A DNA stretch of 64,000 bases from Pteria penguin (GCA_035048485.1 CM068580.1:52306975-52370974), one strand, 5' to 3'. Numbered from the stretch's first letter, positions 24,592 to 35,233 are shown. Numbers and translations: made by a program. The notes: generated from the letters alone by a model not told the origin.

Positions 24592-24655
24592 AGATCTCAG
24601 ATTATTAAACTGTGATCTCAGATTACTACACTGTGATCTCAGATTACTAATGTAA
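24592..24655. repeat. 21-bp minisatellite, 3 units
   Basis: AAACTGTGATCTCAGATTACT-type units. The same units form the arrays at 25291-25490 and, inverted, 35234-35423. Confidence 0.85.
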
Positions 24656-24769
24656 AGATGATGGATAAATCCAAACCATAAGTCTAAAACTCATGAAACC
24701 AGAGGACATACAAAATCAGTGAAAATGAAAACCAAGTGGAAAATAACAAAATATGTCTACTTGAAGAGC

Positions 24770-24940
24770 ATATGTGAACCCCTATGATGGTGAGATCAGG
24801 TGCCCGGGGAGAGTGAGCATCTCCTGTTTGCTAGCAACACCCGTCACATATACCCAGTAGAAAGAGTCAAATCGTGTAAATTCCATATATATTTATAGTA
24901 TAGAAGGTGTCAAATTTGTGTAAAATGATCGGAATCGGTC
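24770..24940 (-). mobile_element. 3' tail of the RT-bearing retroelement
   Basis: On the minus strand this contains GTGACGGGTGTTGCTAGCAA, ACAGGAGATGCTCACTCTCC and CACCTGATCTCACCATC, a tail I associate with the retroelement whose C-terminus is encoded just upstream at 24941-25282. Confidence 0.5.
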
Positions 24941-25282
24941 TCAATCCAGAATATCATTTAAAAGTCCGGGTAACGAAATATCATATGGAGTGATAAGAGT
25001 CTCGTCACGACAATAGAACTTCCTCAGTGACGTTGCTAGTCTATCACATATATAACCCTGGTTGAGTAGCTTATCTGAAAGTCGCCTAGCCCTCAGAACA
25101 AAGTCATTGTGATTTGAAAATGCTCTGGAATAACGTATTAACTGAGATATGAATACGCCGTATGCGGGCGATGATGGAATGTTGCTACTAATGAAAGGAA
25201 AGTTTGTGATAGCAAAATTGAAATCGTCAAGTTTGTCATAGAGTGAGGTTTTCAATTGACCATTAATGTCGAAAGACAACAT
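24941..25282 (-). pseudogene. C-terminal part of a retroelement reverse-transcriptase protein
   Basis: 113 codons are open on minus, from MLSFDINGQLKTSLYDKLDD through NFAITNFPFISSNIPSSPAY, GVFISQLIRYSRA and LATSLRKFYCRDETL. The block 'LYDKRDDFNF.I.NFP...SNIP..PAYGV.ISQLIRYAR' is the C-terminal hallmark of a metazoan reverse-transcriptase family, usually annotated as 'reverse transcriptase domain-containing'. I am not sure which order it belongs to (Penelope-like or another non-LTR type). The catalytic palm is missing: upstream the frame runs into the 21-bp minisatellite, giving a repeated LRSQFSN tract, so the copy is 5'-truncated or recombined. Confidence 0.75.
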
Positions 25283-25290
25283 AATATAAA

Positions 25291-25490
25291 TTTAGATCCC
25301 AGATTACTAAACTGTGATCTCAGATTACTAATCTGTGATCTCAGATTTCTAAACTGAGATCTCATATTAATAAACTGTGATCTCAGTTTACTAAACTGTG
25401 ATCTCAGATTACTAAACTGTGATCTCAGATTACTAAACTGAGATCTCAGATTTCTAAACTGTGATCTCAGTTTACTAAACTCAGATAACA
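25291..25490. repeat. 21-bp minisatellite, about 9 units
   Basis: Units of ACTAAACTGTGATCTCAGATT. Because 21 is a multiple of 3, the minus strand stays open as a (LRSQFSN)n heptad repeat, which is a by-product and not evidence for a protein. Confidence 0.9.
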
Positions 25491-25880
25491 TACGTTTAAA
25501 TGATATAAGGAATGTCATGAGAGACATCATTATTTGGCAGCAAGATACCAAGTTTAGGAAAGATGGAAGAGGAGGTAAGTTGTTATTTATAAATATGTAT
25601 TTTTATGTAAATATTGCGTAGATATACTCAGTATCAAGCAAGTGATTCGGCAATTCATATTTGATGTTTACGTAAAATGTCAAGATGTTCAATAATCCCA
25701 AATAATGTAGCGTTCATGACTGAAGTGAGGTCTTCTTAAATGTGAATTTTGACTTTTCCCTGGAACACCTTATATGTACAACTGTTTATACCCCTCCTTT
25801 TCGACCCCATACATGATTTTATATTTAATGCATAGAGCACTGAATTTACAAAAATGATCTTTCTGTCTTTTGCAGTTTGG

Positions 25881-26913
25881 TACGAAGCCGTTTTCGTGCC
25901 ATTTTAAAGAAGAAAACTTTTTTTTATCTCGTTCGAACGAGAAATCATTTCGTTCGAACGAGAGAATTATCTCGTTCGAACGAGAAACTTTAATATATGA
26001 ATTAAGGTGTTTTGTTATCTAGATAAGTATGATTAGGAATTACTTCATTTGATACATACAATGATACATTTATATGTGCATAATTGCATATATTTCAACT
26101 ACACACTTACAACACAACGTACATATGCATGGTTATTCTAAAACGCACAGCTTTTCAATAGAAAGAAATACTTTAGTTAAAGTATAATTTATTATATTGC
26201 GAAGAAGATGAATGTGTGGGGGAAAAAAGAAAAGGGGGGATTATGCCATCAGAGATATTCTGCCCTCCTCTTGTAATTAAAAGTATTATAATAGTTGTTA
26301 ATTATGATTTATACATTTCAGAATTGAAATATGAATTGAATGGTACTTACTAATATACAATAAAACACTTATAATTATGCATTATTATTTCTTTAATGAT
26401 TAATGTTAATTGGTGAGGTCACTGAACCAAGTTAGTTTGATTCCAGTGGCTTAAAACACAAATATAAAAAAGGAGGAGATGAGGCTCCAAATCAAATTTT
26501 ACAAACATACTTTAGATCTACCATTTGATAGACTGAAATAATACGTATAATGTATTTCAACCAAATTCAGGCCAAACACGGCCAAATGCTCCTGCCTATA
26601 TAGTTATTTAAATGATCAAACATCCGCTATTAAAGAAATTGTTAGAAAATATCAAAAGATTTATTGATGGACGATATTCCATTTCTTTTTGTCGGTTAAT
26701 AACACTTATCACTGTAGACTATGGTATATGATATTACTTTCTCGTTCGAACGAGATAATTTCTCGTTCGAACGAGATTTTTTTTTCTCGTTCCAACGAGA
26801 TATTTTTCTTGTTCAAACGAGATAGTTTCTCGTTCGAACGAGAGAAATTCTCGTTCGAACGAGATAAAAAATTTTTTTTTTCTTCTTTAAAATGGCACGA
26901 AAACGGCTTCGTA
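25881..26913. mobile_element. 1,033-bp TIR element with palindromic subterminal repeats
   Basis: Perfect 36-bp terminal inverted repeats begin TACGAAGCCGTTTTCGTGCC. The 6-bp TSD is GTTTGG (25875-25880 and 26914-26919). Inside each TIR lie copies of the self-complementary CTCGTTCGAACGAG: three on the left, six on the right, two of the latter imperfect, spaced by short A/T runs. The centre is AT-rich without a frame, so the element is nonautonomous. It disrupts the integrase exon five bases after its splice acceptor. I cannot name the superfamily. Confidence 0.85.
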
Positions 26914-27730
26914 GTTTGGGGATGTAGATTACCTTCGAATATATTTTTAAATGAGACTAACGTATGCAGAAATTGCTAGCATTTTGGAATTAAGGCATAA
27001 TAAATCTATATCAGTTCGACACTTAAAGAGGATTTAAAGGAATATGAAATTGTCAAGAAGAAAACACTTTGCAAGTTTTGATGAAGTAGTTGATTTCATC
27101 GAAGATCAATTTAGTGGGAGGGGTAGCTAGCACGGATATCGCTGGATGTATGAGAAATGCACATCAAACGGACTGAAAGTGAAGAAGTAACATGTAAGAT
27201 TGTTACTGTCAGTGATAGATCCTATAGGAGTTCAACAAAGACGGCGGCAGCGGCTTCAGCGACGCCAATCTTTTTCAAAAAGGCCAAACTTTTGCTGGCA
27301 TCTTGACTCTTATGATAAGTTAAAGCCTTATGGCTTATGCATTAATGGCTGCCTCGATGGGTTTTTTTTCGAAAAATCATTTTGCTGTGAGTTGTTAAAA
27401 CAAGTAGCGATCCCCGAGTCATCGCGAAATAATTTGTTGATGCAGTAGAAGAGTACGGAGGAAGTCCTTTGTTTGTAAGAGGTGACATGGGAACTGAACA
27501 TTGCCGAGTTGCCACGATTCAGAGGTTCCTTCGTCGTTCTGGCGACGAAGAGGAGAAATATGCGGCTTATATATATGGTAAAAGCACGACGAATACTAGG
27601 ATAGAATCTTGGTGGAACATTTTAAGGAAGCAGTGCTGCCAGACGTGGATAGAAGAATTACATCCACTCCGAGACGATTCCATGTTTTCTGGAGATGAAC
27701 TAGACATTAACCTTGTTCAGTTTTGTTTCA

Positions 27731-28002
27731 AGCCGGCGTGGCCTAGTGGTATCGCGTCGGACTCCTGATCGGGAGGCCGGGGTTCGAGTCCCGCTCTGGT
27801 CATGCCGGTGTTCTGTCTTTCGGATGAGACAGTAAAAACCGAGGCCCCGTGTCGTGGTATGTATGGCATGTTAAAGATCCCTCACTGCTTCGGGTGGGTC
27901 CGTTGCAAAGGTCAAAATTTGTATGCCCCGCATCAGGCAGATGCCGTCACCATATACGTGAAACATTCGTGGTGTGACGTTAAAACAAAAATAAAAAAAA
28001 AA
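27731..28002 (+). mobile_element. SINE (second subfamily) with 14-bp TSD, in the integrase gene
   Basis: The head is AGCCGGCGTGGCCTAGTGGT with B box GGGGTTCGAGTCCCG, the body as in the other SINEs, and the tail GTTAAAACAAAAATAAAAAA. TCAGTTTTGTTTCA lies at 27717-27730 and 28003-28016. The head differs from the 5957 type (GTATCGCG-CGGACTCCTGATC in place of GATAAGGTGCTCGGCTCGTG), so two tRNA-head subfamilies are present. Confidence 0.92.
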
Positions 28003-28149
28003 TCAGTTTTGTTTCACAAGATTATTAAAGGTATTAATGATTTTACTTCTTCTCGCACGAATCCATTTTGCTTTCACTAGTATATTGGTGTGTGGGTGTG
28101 GGTGTGACATAGATAAATACAATTTTGAAAAATTAATTGGTCTAGCTCG

Positions 28150-28335
28150 ACTGCCGGTGTTGTAGCATAGACTACCCCCCCCCCCCCCCCGCATAGACTC
28201 CCCCCCCCCCCATTAATCGACCCAGTATAGATCTTCCCCCTCTAAAGGGGATATTCTATCCGTACGGCTTTTCCCTCTTCTGATTATCAGCATAGACACC
28301 CCCCCAGGCGGATTAAGCGACCTGGGTTCATCTTT
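28150..28335 (+). repeat. C-rich element end (GGTGTTGTAGCATAGAC)
   Basis: CCGGTGTTGTAGCATAGAC at 28154 is followed by long C runs and by CGACCCAGTATAGATCTTCC-like short units. The same terminus occurs at 30473 and, inverted, at 31730-31746. Confidence 0.65.
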
Positions 28336-29615
28336 CTCCCCTATTGATTACGGATTCTCGTCGAATTGGAAAACTTAAACCGTAATTTAGTCTTGATTTT
28401 ACGTTCTTTTAATGGTGTACAGTAGACTATATAAAATACCCAAAGACATATATACACATATGCATATATATATGTCTCTGAAATATCTATCAGCCGGCCA
28501 TGGAGGAAAATAAACAACCATGCATACAAAACAAAGTTCCCCTTTCATCATTCTTAATGGTGTACAGTAGACTATATCAAATACACAGCAAAAGGTAAAA
28601 ATAAGACATACATGTATAGTGATTATTGAGCAGAATCATTGGGAAAATTTCATTATCATTGCGTCAAGATGCCATTTCATATTTTAGATCACATTTGTAT
28701 TAGAATAGAAAAGATTTGGTATTGATAAAAAGAAGTTTTAATTCCTAAAATGGTTTTCCTTTGGTTGTTTTCGTGGTTTTGGGGTTCAAAATCTTATGAC
28801 ACAAGGACACAGAACAAACAAACAAACAAAAACAAACAAACAAAAACCACCACCTCAAACAAAAAAAACCCCCAAAAAACCAAAAACACCAAAGTCTTTA
28901 AAAAGTATGTCAGAGATGTCAAAGTCAGAGTCATGAGGTAAAAATTGTTGATTTCAGTGGTAAGGTCTTGCTACAAGGAATATACATGATGAAACCCTAT
29001 CACTTACAAATCAAAAAATATGAACAAGATGTAAGATTTTCAAAAAAAGACGATGTTCAAATATACCGAGAGGAAAGGTCTTGGTCAAATAACAGTAGTT
29101 TACAAAAGTCGTGATTGGCTGATGCGGTGTAGGGATAGAATTTTATTTCAATGTATCAGTTAGGGGCTGTGACTGAATGAAATTATTTGATCAATCTATA
29201 AATAAAGATGGATTCTGCAGTAAAATCATGATTTTTTTCTCACTTCGCTAATGTAAAAATTTATGACCTAAAAACATTTGAATTTTGGCACATTTTTGGG
29301 GGTGACCCTCTTCCAGCATGATTTTCTCCAAATTAAGGTGGATAACCTATGGTAAACAGTTAAAATTCTGATACAGGAGGGTCTGACAAACATTTTGATA
29401 TATGGGTTATATATAGCTAAAGTGTAGGATGTTGTGTAAATCTTGCTGGAAGTTTGGTAATTTAACATGGGACCCTACGTGAAATGGAATTACTGTGCAT
29501 TGACCTTTTATCACAAGGATTCCTCATGTGAAAGATGGAAGCTCTATCACATAGCATTCAAAAATTATGTGTAAGGTCTAAGTTTTTGCAAGACAAACAG
29601 ATAGACAAACTAACG
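28336..29615. other. No gene recognised; 25-bp direct repeat
   Basis: TTAATGGTGTACAGTAGACT plus ATAT occurs at 28411 and 28553. The remainder is AT-rich with decayed tandem-core motifs around 28900-29600 (GTCTTGGTCAAATA, GACAGGACAAAAAC). No coding match. Confidence 0.4.
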
Positions 29616-30815
29616 GACAGGACAAAAACTACCTATCCCAAATCTTCGATTACTAGTGCATAATACCGACTGCTATATGTGAGAGAGGTTTGTATGTCAA
29701 TATATAAGTAGGAATGCAGCAACGTGTGATCCTTATACAAATAATGAAAAGAGATTCCCAATATAAACACATCTTCTCGTCAGTGATACTTCTTGCAAAA
29801 CTTGTAGGAATCTCTTGATTCCTTTCCCCGATAATTTATTACGTCCACTCTTTAGATCCAATAATTGTTAAACGCATTTTGAACGTCACTTCATATAATT
29901 TGCACAAAAGAAATTAAAAATTTAATTTTTGGCACTTCTAAAATGTAATTTGATCAAAATTGTCTTTGTATCTGCATTTGCTCGACATGTAGTTGATAAT
30001 GTGTCATATTAAATGGGGAAACATTTCATAATTTGATTCTTATCTAGGACCAGCTAGAGTAAAGAGATATCTTTAATTTGCACATGCCCTTATACGGGGA
30101 AATCGGATTGTTTTCAAAATTTCATTTTCAAACTGTCAATGTGCCGATATTCGTTGAGATTTTGTCAAATAAACATGGTAACACATTATGCATATTTAGT
30201 TTCTTTCACTTATTGTAATATTCGAACCAAACCGGATTTTATCTCTACAGGGGGGAAAGCGTACTGATTTCAAGGGGGGAGGAGGGGGGGGGGGGTTGGA
30301 GAGAGATAAACTATACTGGGTCGTTTTATCCGTGAGGTATAATCTATGCTGAGTCGATTTTTCCGTGGGAGAAGATTTATACTACGTCGATTTTTCCGGG
30401 GGGAAGTTCTATACTGGGTCGGTTTAACTGGGGGGAAAGTCTGTGCGGGGGCATAGTGTATGCTACAACACCGGTGTTGTAGCATAGACCCCCCCCCTTT
30501 CTGGATAAATCGACCCAGTATAGAACTTATCCCCGGAAAAACCCTCTCAGTATAAATATTTCCCCGCAGAAAAACCAACCCAGCATAGACTATCCCCCAC
30601 GGATAAAACGACCAAGTATAGATTTTCCTCCTTGAAACCAGTACGCTTTTTTCCCTTTGGAGACAAAATCCGGTTTGGCTCGAATATTACAACAAATAAC
30701 TATAAATATGCATAATGCGTTACCATGTTTATTTGAAAAAAAAAATCTGATCGGACATCGGCTCATTGCTTGTTTGAAAATGAAATTTAGAAAAATGTGA
30801 TTTCACCGCATGAGT

Positions 30816-30897
30816 CATCTTCGCTAGCCAAGAGTTTCTGATCCGTCATTCTTCTCACAGGGAGTAACGGATCAGAAACGCTTGGCTAGCGAAGATG
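30816..30897. mobile_element. 82-bp hairpin MITE with 9-bp TSD
   Basis: Arms CATCTTCGCTAGCCAAG-GTTTCTGATCCGT on the left and its complement on the right, one mismatch in about 31, loop about 20 nt. CGCATGAGT flanks at 30807-30815 and 30898-30906. The 9-bp TSD fits Mutator-like elements. Confidence 0.85.
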
Positions 30898-31187
30898 CGC
30901 ATGAGTGCATCTGGATTATTTTGCAAATTGAAGAAAATCTCTTTTCGTGATAATTTTTTTGTAATTCATCTTGATTATTTATATTAGTTGTAACGTTACA
31001 AAGTCAATGTTTTCTTAAAAGTCATAAATATAGAAAAAATTAATAAGTAAAATGTAATTTATAAAATGTGATGTTAAAATATATTAGAATGATAAGTTAA
31101 ATGTCGGAGGGTCTAATAGACCTGATGATATAGACGTTAAGCACATGCAGATATAAAACATAATTCTGATAAAATTACATTTTAGAA

Positions 31188-31463
31188 ACCGGCGTGGCCT
31201 GGTGGTATCGCGCTGGACTCCTGATCGAGAGGCTGGGGTTCGAGTCCCGCTCTGGTCATGCCGATGTCCCGTCTTTCGGATGAGACAGTAAAATCCGAGG
31301 CCCCATGTCGTGATATGCATGGCACGTTAAAGATCCCTCACTGCTTCGGGTGGGTCCATTGCAAAGGTCAAAATTTGTATGCCCCTCATCAGGCAGATGC
31401 CGTCACCATATACGTGAAATATTCGTGGTGTGACGTTAAACAAAAATCAATCAATCAATCAAT
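31188..31463 (+). mobile_element. SINE (second subfamily) with 10-bp TSD
   Basis: The head is ACCGGCGTGGCCTGGTGGTA and the tail CAAAAATCAATCAATCAATC. CATTTTAGAA lies at 31178-31187 and 31464-31473. It splits the right arm of the giant palindrome, and the left arm gives the empty site. Confidence 0.92.
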
Positions 31464-31729
31464 CATTTTAGAAGCGCCAAAAATACTAATTTTGATTTCG
31501 TTCCTGGAAGTTACATGCAAAATTCGTGTAACAATTATTACTTAATGTTTTTATCTTTAAGAAACTCTTTTCAGTATTTGCATTAGTAACACACGATGCT
31601 GCATACCTACATATATACCAACATGCAAGCCTCTCTCACAATCATGTAGCCATCGTTATCGTGCACACGAAGATCTATACTGGGTCGGTTTTTCCGTGGG
31701 AAAGTCTATACTGGGGGGGGGGGGGGGGA

Positions 31730-31990
31730 GTCTATGCTACAACACCGGGATTCGAACCAAGGTCTTTCGGCGTACGGTACCAACACTCAATCGAATGAGC
31801 ATTAGGGGATTCCCTCCAACCGAGTCAGTATCAAGCGGCTGGTTCATACATATACCTGTGAAATATTCCCCCTCTGCGAGGAATCTCGTCCTCGAGAATT
31901 GAGTTCAGTCACACTTTTGCAAATTTTACGAGGAATTTATATCACAAGGATATACCGAGCCCCACGCTTGGCGCCATTTGTCACAGAAAG
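31730..31990 (-). repeat. tRNA-like B-box block next to the palindrome terminus
   Basis: Read on minus, GCTCATTCGATTGAGTGTTG, then CTTGGTTCGAATCCCGG, then TGTTGTAGCATAGAC. The GGTTCGAATCC B box and the A-box-like part suggest a tRNA-derived fragment. It does not fold into a complete cloverleaf, so it is not called a tRNA gene. The block AGTATCAAGCGGCTG occurs at 31827 and again at 32061. Confidence 0.4.
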
Positions 31991-32100
31991 AAATGTATAA
32001 TTGTGAAGAAATTGATCTGTGTCTGTGTCTTCAGAATGGCAGAAAGGGGTTCCCCGAATCAGTATCAAGCGGCTGTTACACCTGTGACGTGTGTGCTTGA

Positions 32101-32122
32101 TAGAGAGAGAGAGAGAGAGAGA
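32101..32122. repeat. (GA)n microsatellite
   Basis: TAGAGAGAGAGAGAGAGAGA just upstream of the C-terminal integrase segment. Confidence 0.9.
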
Positions 32123-32564
32123 TTTATTTTCTTTTTTCAAGAAGAGCTGAACAGTGTTAAAACTACATGGAATTCGCATAGGATACGGAAATCTGCAATT
32201 TATTCACCAGGAGGTAGGCCAGGTGTTTTGCATGAACTACCTGAACTTCAAGACGTCGATTACATACATGAAGTTGCAGAGGATGAAATCCAAATTTGTC
32301 GCATAGGATGTGCATTTTAGGACGAAAACCCATGTGAGGAAGAGCTGTTTGAAATATGCTGCGATTATATGGTAGAGAGAGACTTGGATCCCCCAGAGAA
32401 TTTAATTGAAGCTAAGCAGTTGTACATAACACTCAGACAACTCATTCAAAGCGAAATGTAGTTAAGCTTATTTCATATGACGAAGCTTGAAGGAGCATTG
32501 TATAGCTTGAGGTAAATATACTTATATCAGTAAAAATATCAGTATTTGCAAACGAGTCATGTTT

Positions 32565-33785
32565 TATTTTTAAACCCCCGTAAACGAAGTTTTGGGGAAT
32601 CTAATTTTTGGTCTGTCCGTTTGTCTGTACTATGTTTGTTGTTTTTATGTCTATTTGTGGCCAAACTTTAACCTTGGCAAAAACTTTTGAACCATTTATA
32701 GGAGTTCGGGCTTTGAAATTTCTCGTCTCTTTCTGAAAGGTCTGGATGGCATATGGGATTGGGATCGGTCGGTCCGCTTTTCACAAAATACAATAAATTT
32801 AACACACACCATTTGCCATAGAGACTTCATAGTTGACATGTATATTAAACTACTGAAACCCTTTCAAATGACACCAAAGTCAATGATCTTGTCACCTTGT
32901 CCTTTATACTAATAAAAGTCGTCAGACAACAACGCAGCTCACCGATGGGGGCATTGTCAGAGGTTATGGTCCTAGATGAAAGGGCCTTTCACAAGATACC
33001 CATGTGTGAAATTTCAAAGCTCTGGCCGTATTCGTTCAAAGGTTATAACCAATGTTTAAGTTTTTAAAAAGTATGTCAAACTCCAAGGTCAATGTCACAT
33101 GCTGAACGATTATGGTAAGAAATGAAAGGGTTTTTCACAAGGTATCCATGTGTGAAGTTTCACAGCTTTATCCCTCTTGGTTTAAAAGTCATAGCCCATT
33201 CGTCCCGACTCGCTAAAATACCGTAAACTTTGCACTCTGTAACATACAGACCTCATATTATGGAATGCATACTTAACGAATGAAATTCTTTTAAATGACA
33301 CCAAGGTCAATGACCCTGTGACCTTTATACTAAAATACAGTTATAATTTTTGCACCATTTGACATAAAGACTTCATACTTGGTATGCATACTTTTAATGA
33401 AACCCTTTCAAATGACACTAAAGTCAATGACCTAGTGACTTTTATAAATACTAAAATACATGTACAATAAATTTTGCACCATTTGAGATAGAGACTTCAT
33501 TATATTTGACATGCATACTCAACCAATGAAATCCTTTCAAATAACACCAAGGTCAATAACATTGTGACCTTTGACCTAACAGTACATTTCAAAGTTTGCT
33601 TTTTTGGAAGTTTAGTGCCACTAGTGATTTCACAAACACATTTTATTGACCTAGTGACCCTGATCATGACCTTTGACTTACTTTGTCATTTTTCGAATCT
33701 GTTGCAAACACGGACATCAGTGTTTCAATCCCTTATGCAAGTTCCTGAACATACTCAGACATCAAATATTTAAGCAGCATTAAAA
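32565..33785 (+). repeat. Tandem-core repeat (CCCCCGTAAACGAAG start)
   Basis: It opens with a palindromic ACCCCCGTAAACGAAGTTTT, GGGG, then GTCTGTCCGTTTGTCTG. Units of about 115-150 bp follow, carrying AAATGACACCAAGGTCAATG, ACCTTTATACTAAAATAC and AGACTTCATA. No coding capacity. Same architecture as the 21430 and 42273 repeats, different unit sequence. Confidence 0.7.
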
Positions 33786-33789
33786 TTCT

Positions 33790-34300
33790 CCAGAACTACT
33801 TCTTTTTTTACCATCATCAATTTTAATATTTACTGAATATACAAATATGACCGACGTCGACTTTCTCTTAAAACATCAGTGAAACAAACAAGCACACAAA
33901 CTTTAAAATTTCAATAAAATGTATAATAGAATTAAGTAACAAAATGGATCATAATTTTGCATATTTAAGATAACATTTAACTAATAAGTTTCGCTCAGCT
34001 CCTGCAGTTTAACACAAAATGAAAACTTTTTTGATACAAAACATCCAAAATATGCATACATTGGGCAATATCATCAAAATACATATATATAATGAGAGCA
34101 TTCTACTTGAGATGACTGGCTGAAAGAAAGAGTGTCCCCTAAATATGATCGCTGAAACTTTCAACAATAAAAGAGAAATACAGATATCTATTTTTCATCC
34201 CCCAGTTTTCTTCCTGGGAATTTCCAAATCATATAACTTACACTTTATGCAAATAACATGAGGAAATGTTACAATCAGAAAAGCAAAGCTGTCACATCAA
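33790..34300. other. No recognised gene
   Basis: AT-rich. It could contain the 3' untranslated part of the HECT-like fragment to the right, but no polyadenylation signal stands out. Confidence 0.3.
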
Positions 34301-34305
34301 GTAAA

Positions 34306-34653
34306 TCACCCACCCTTACATGTATTTCTTCCAACATATCCCATTTCCCAAACATTACTGGTGAGTATGTTGTGAAATTCCTCCTTCATGTCTGCAGAAG
34401 ATTCATATGTTGTAGGTAACTTCAGAATGGATCCACATGTATGAGCTGTGGGTCGTCTTTCAAAGCCATTTAAGATGGTAAACTCTACAGTTATTTTCTC
34501 CTCGATGAGGTCAGAACCGGTGCAAAAACGCAAGAAGTTTTGCAAACCCTTCTCGTCAAGTCCTTTGATGAAACGCTTTAGAAAGTCAGCTGTTGTTTGC
34601 TCCTTTGACGGCATTACAGGTGGAAAGATTTTAAAATTGCTGAAGTACTTTCT
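34306..34653 (-). CDS. HECT-like C-terminal lobe fragment
   Basis: On minus, an open stretch from about 34653 reads RKYFSNFKIFPPV, then MPSKEQTTADFLKRFIKGLD, LQNFLRFCTGSD, EKITVEFTILNGFERRPTAH, TCGSILKLPTTYESS and ends GRNTCKGG. The order L..FL.F.TGS......I.V.F....RRP.AHTC...L.LPT.Y matches the end of HECT-type ubiquitin ligases, where the Cys of the TC pair (here AHTC) receives ubiquitin. Upstream, KEPSVKKVLQQF lies in another frame or exon, with a possible CTTCAG acceptor at 34647. No complete ligase is present. It may be a last exon of a host gene or part of one of the multi-domain HECT-like proteins that are multicopy in invertebrates. Function unproven. Confidence 0.55.
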   Translation of the reverse strand, partial: RKYFSNFKIFPPVMPSKEQTTADFLKRFIKGLDEKGLQNFLRFCTGSDLIEEKITVEFTILNGFERRPTAHTCGSILKLPTTYESSADMKEEFHNILTSNVWEMGYVGRNTCKGG

Positions 34654-34686
34654 TCACAGAGGGTTCTTTAGCTTAAAAAAAACATA

Positions 34687-34770
34687 GCTGTCATTGGCAA
34701 GTTCCTATACAAAAGGGGGCTCTGGGATGCAACCCCCGCACTCCCCTCTAGATCCGCCAATGTTTGGAGG
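34687..34770 (-). mobile_element. hAT-like terminal fragment
   Basis: On minus from 34763: CATTGGCGGATCTAGAGGGG, AGTGCGGGGGTTGCATCCC. It resembles the ends at 3852 and 51797. No partner end was identified. Confidence 0.4.
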
Positions 34771-35230
34771 GGATGTTACTTGCATGGCGATTGCATTTAT
34801 CTTCATTTCTAATTATAGAAATTATAAGAATACAAAACTTAACTATGTGGCTTGTATGTATATAATAATATGTAATTATTTTTTATTATTATTTCCCCCA
34901 AACAATATCGAATATTTTTACACAATGTATTATTATAATATAGACACCAAGAGACTGTACTAAAGGAACTTAATAACGTGTCTGAAGAAAGGTCTTTAGA
35001 ATGACTGATCAAACAAACAAATAATTAATGACCGGTGGGTGTGATTTTAGACCAAAATTTAGAAATAACCGAAATGACTCTCTTGAACTTTCATATATGT
35101 CTGTATAATAAACTGCACATGTACCGACATACCTCGTCCATCGTCTTTGATGCTGCTGTATCCTCCGCTCTGCTTCCGAGGGTTCATCAAAACAAATGCT
35201 GCGGTTTAGTAATTTGTGTCGCAGAATACG
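34771..35230. other. No recognised feature
   Basis: AT-rich, no coding match. Confidence 0.3.
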
Positions 35231-35233
35231 GAT

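Larger units (their letters stand above)
29620..31680. mobile_element. Giant palindrome centred at 30472/30473
   Basis: A 24-bp perfect palindrome at 30461-30484 (half-site GGTGTTGTAGCA) is the centre. Both sides then carry inverted copies in order: CGACCCAGTATAGA units, CAGTACGCTTT, AAATCCGGTTTGG, TGCATAATG-GTTACCATGTT, TTTGCAAATTGAAGA, AATTACATTTTAGAAGCGCC, AACAATTATT and CCTCTCTCACA. The left arm is about 0.85 kb. The right arm is lengthened by a MITE (30816-30897) and a SINE (31188-31463). Two elements with the GGTGTTGTAGCATAGAC terminus joined head to head would explain it. Confidence 0.75.
25563..32461 (+). pseudogene. DDE integrase-core gene, broken and interrupted
   Basis: A tiny exon (ATGGAAGAGGAG|GTAAGT, 25563-25574) joins in phase to a TTTTGCAG acceptor at 25875, whose exon is split at once by a TIR element. 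From 26920 one frame reads GDVDYLRIYF, RLTYAEIASILELRHNKSIS, HGYRWMYEKCTSNGLKVKK, then CWHLDSYDKLKPYGLCINGC. A shifted frame gives VRGDMGTEHCRVATIQRFLR and TRIESWW. The Asp, Asp and Glu of a retroviral-type integrase core are all present (HLDSYD, RGDMG, IESWW). After a SINE and about 4.1 kb, 32144-32461 continues EELNSVKTTWNSHRIRKSAI to QLIQSEM. At least four in-frame stops and one frameshift are present. This family is common in invertebrate genomes as 'integrase core domain' proteins, probably cut-and-paste transposon-derived. Splice phase across 28031-32143 is off by one base. Confidence 0.75.

Noticed and set aside
25252..25551. 99-codon heptad-repeat protein (LRSQFSN)n
   Set aside because: By-product of a 21-bp minisatellite; the same read-through occurs at the inverted array at 35.2 kb.
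31740..31800. tRNA gene
   Set aside because: B box is good but no full cloverleaf; repeat context indicates a tRNA-derived fragment.
31960..31985. TTGGCGCCATTTGTCAC as an LTR primer-binding site
   Set aside because: Not next to a recognisable LTR end, no matching LTR pair or polypurine tract found.
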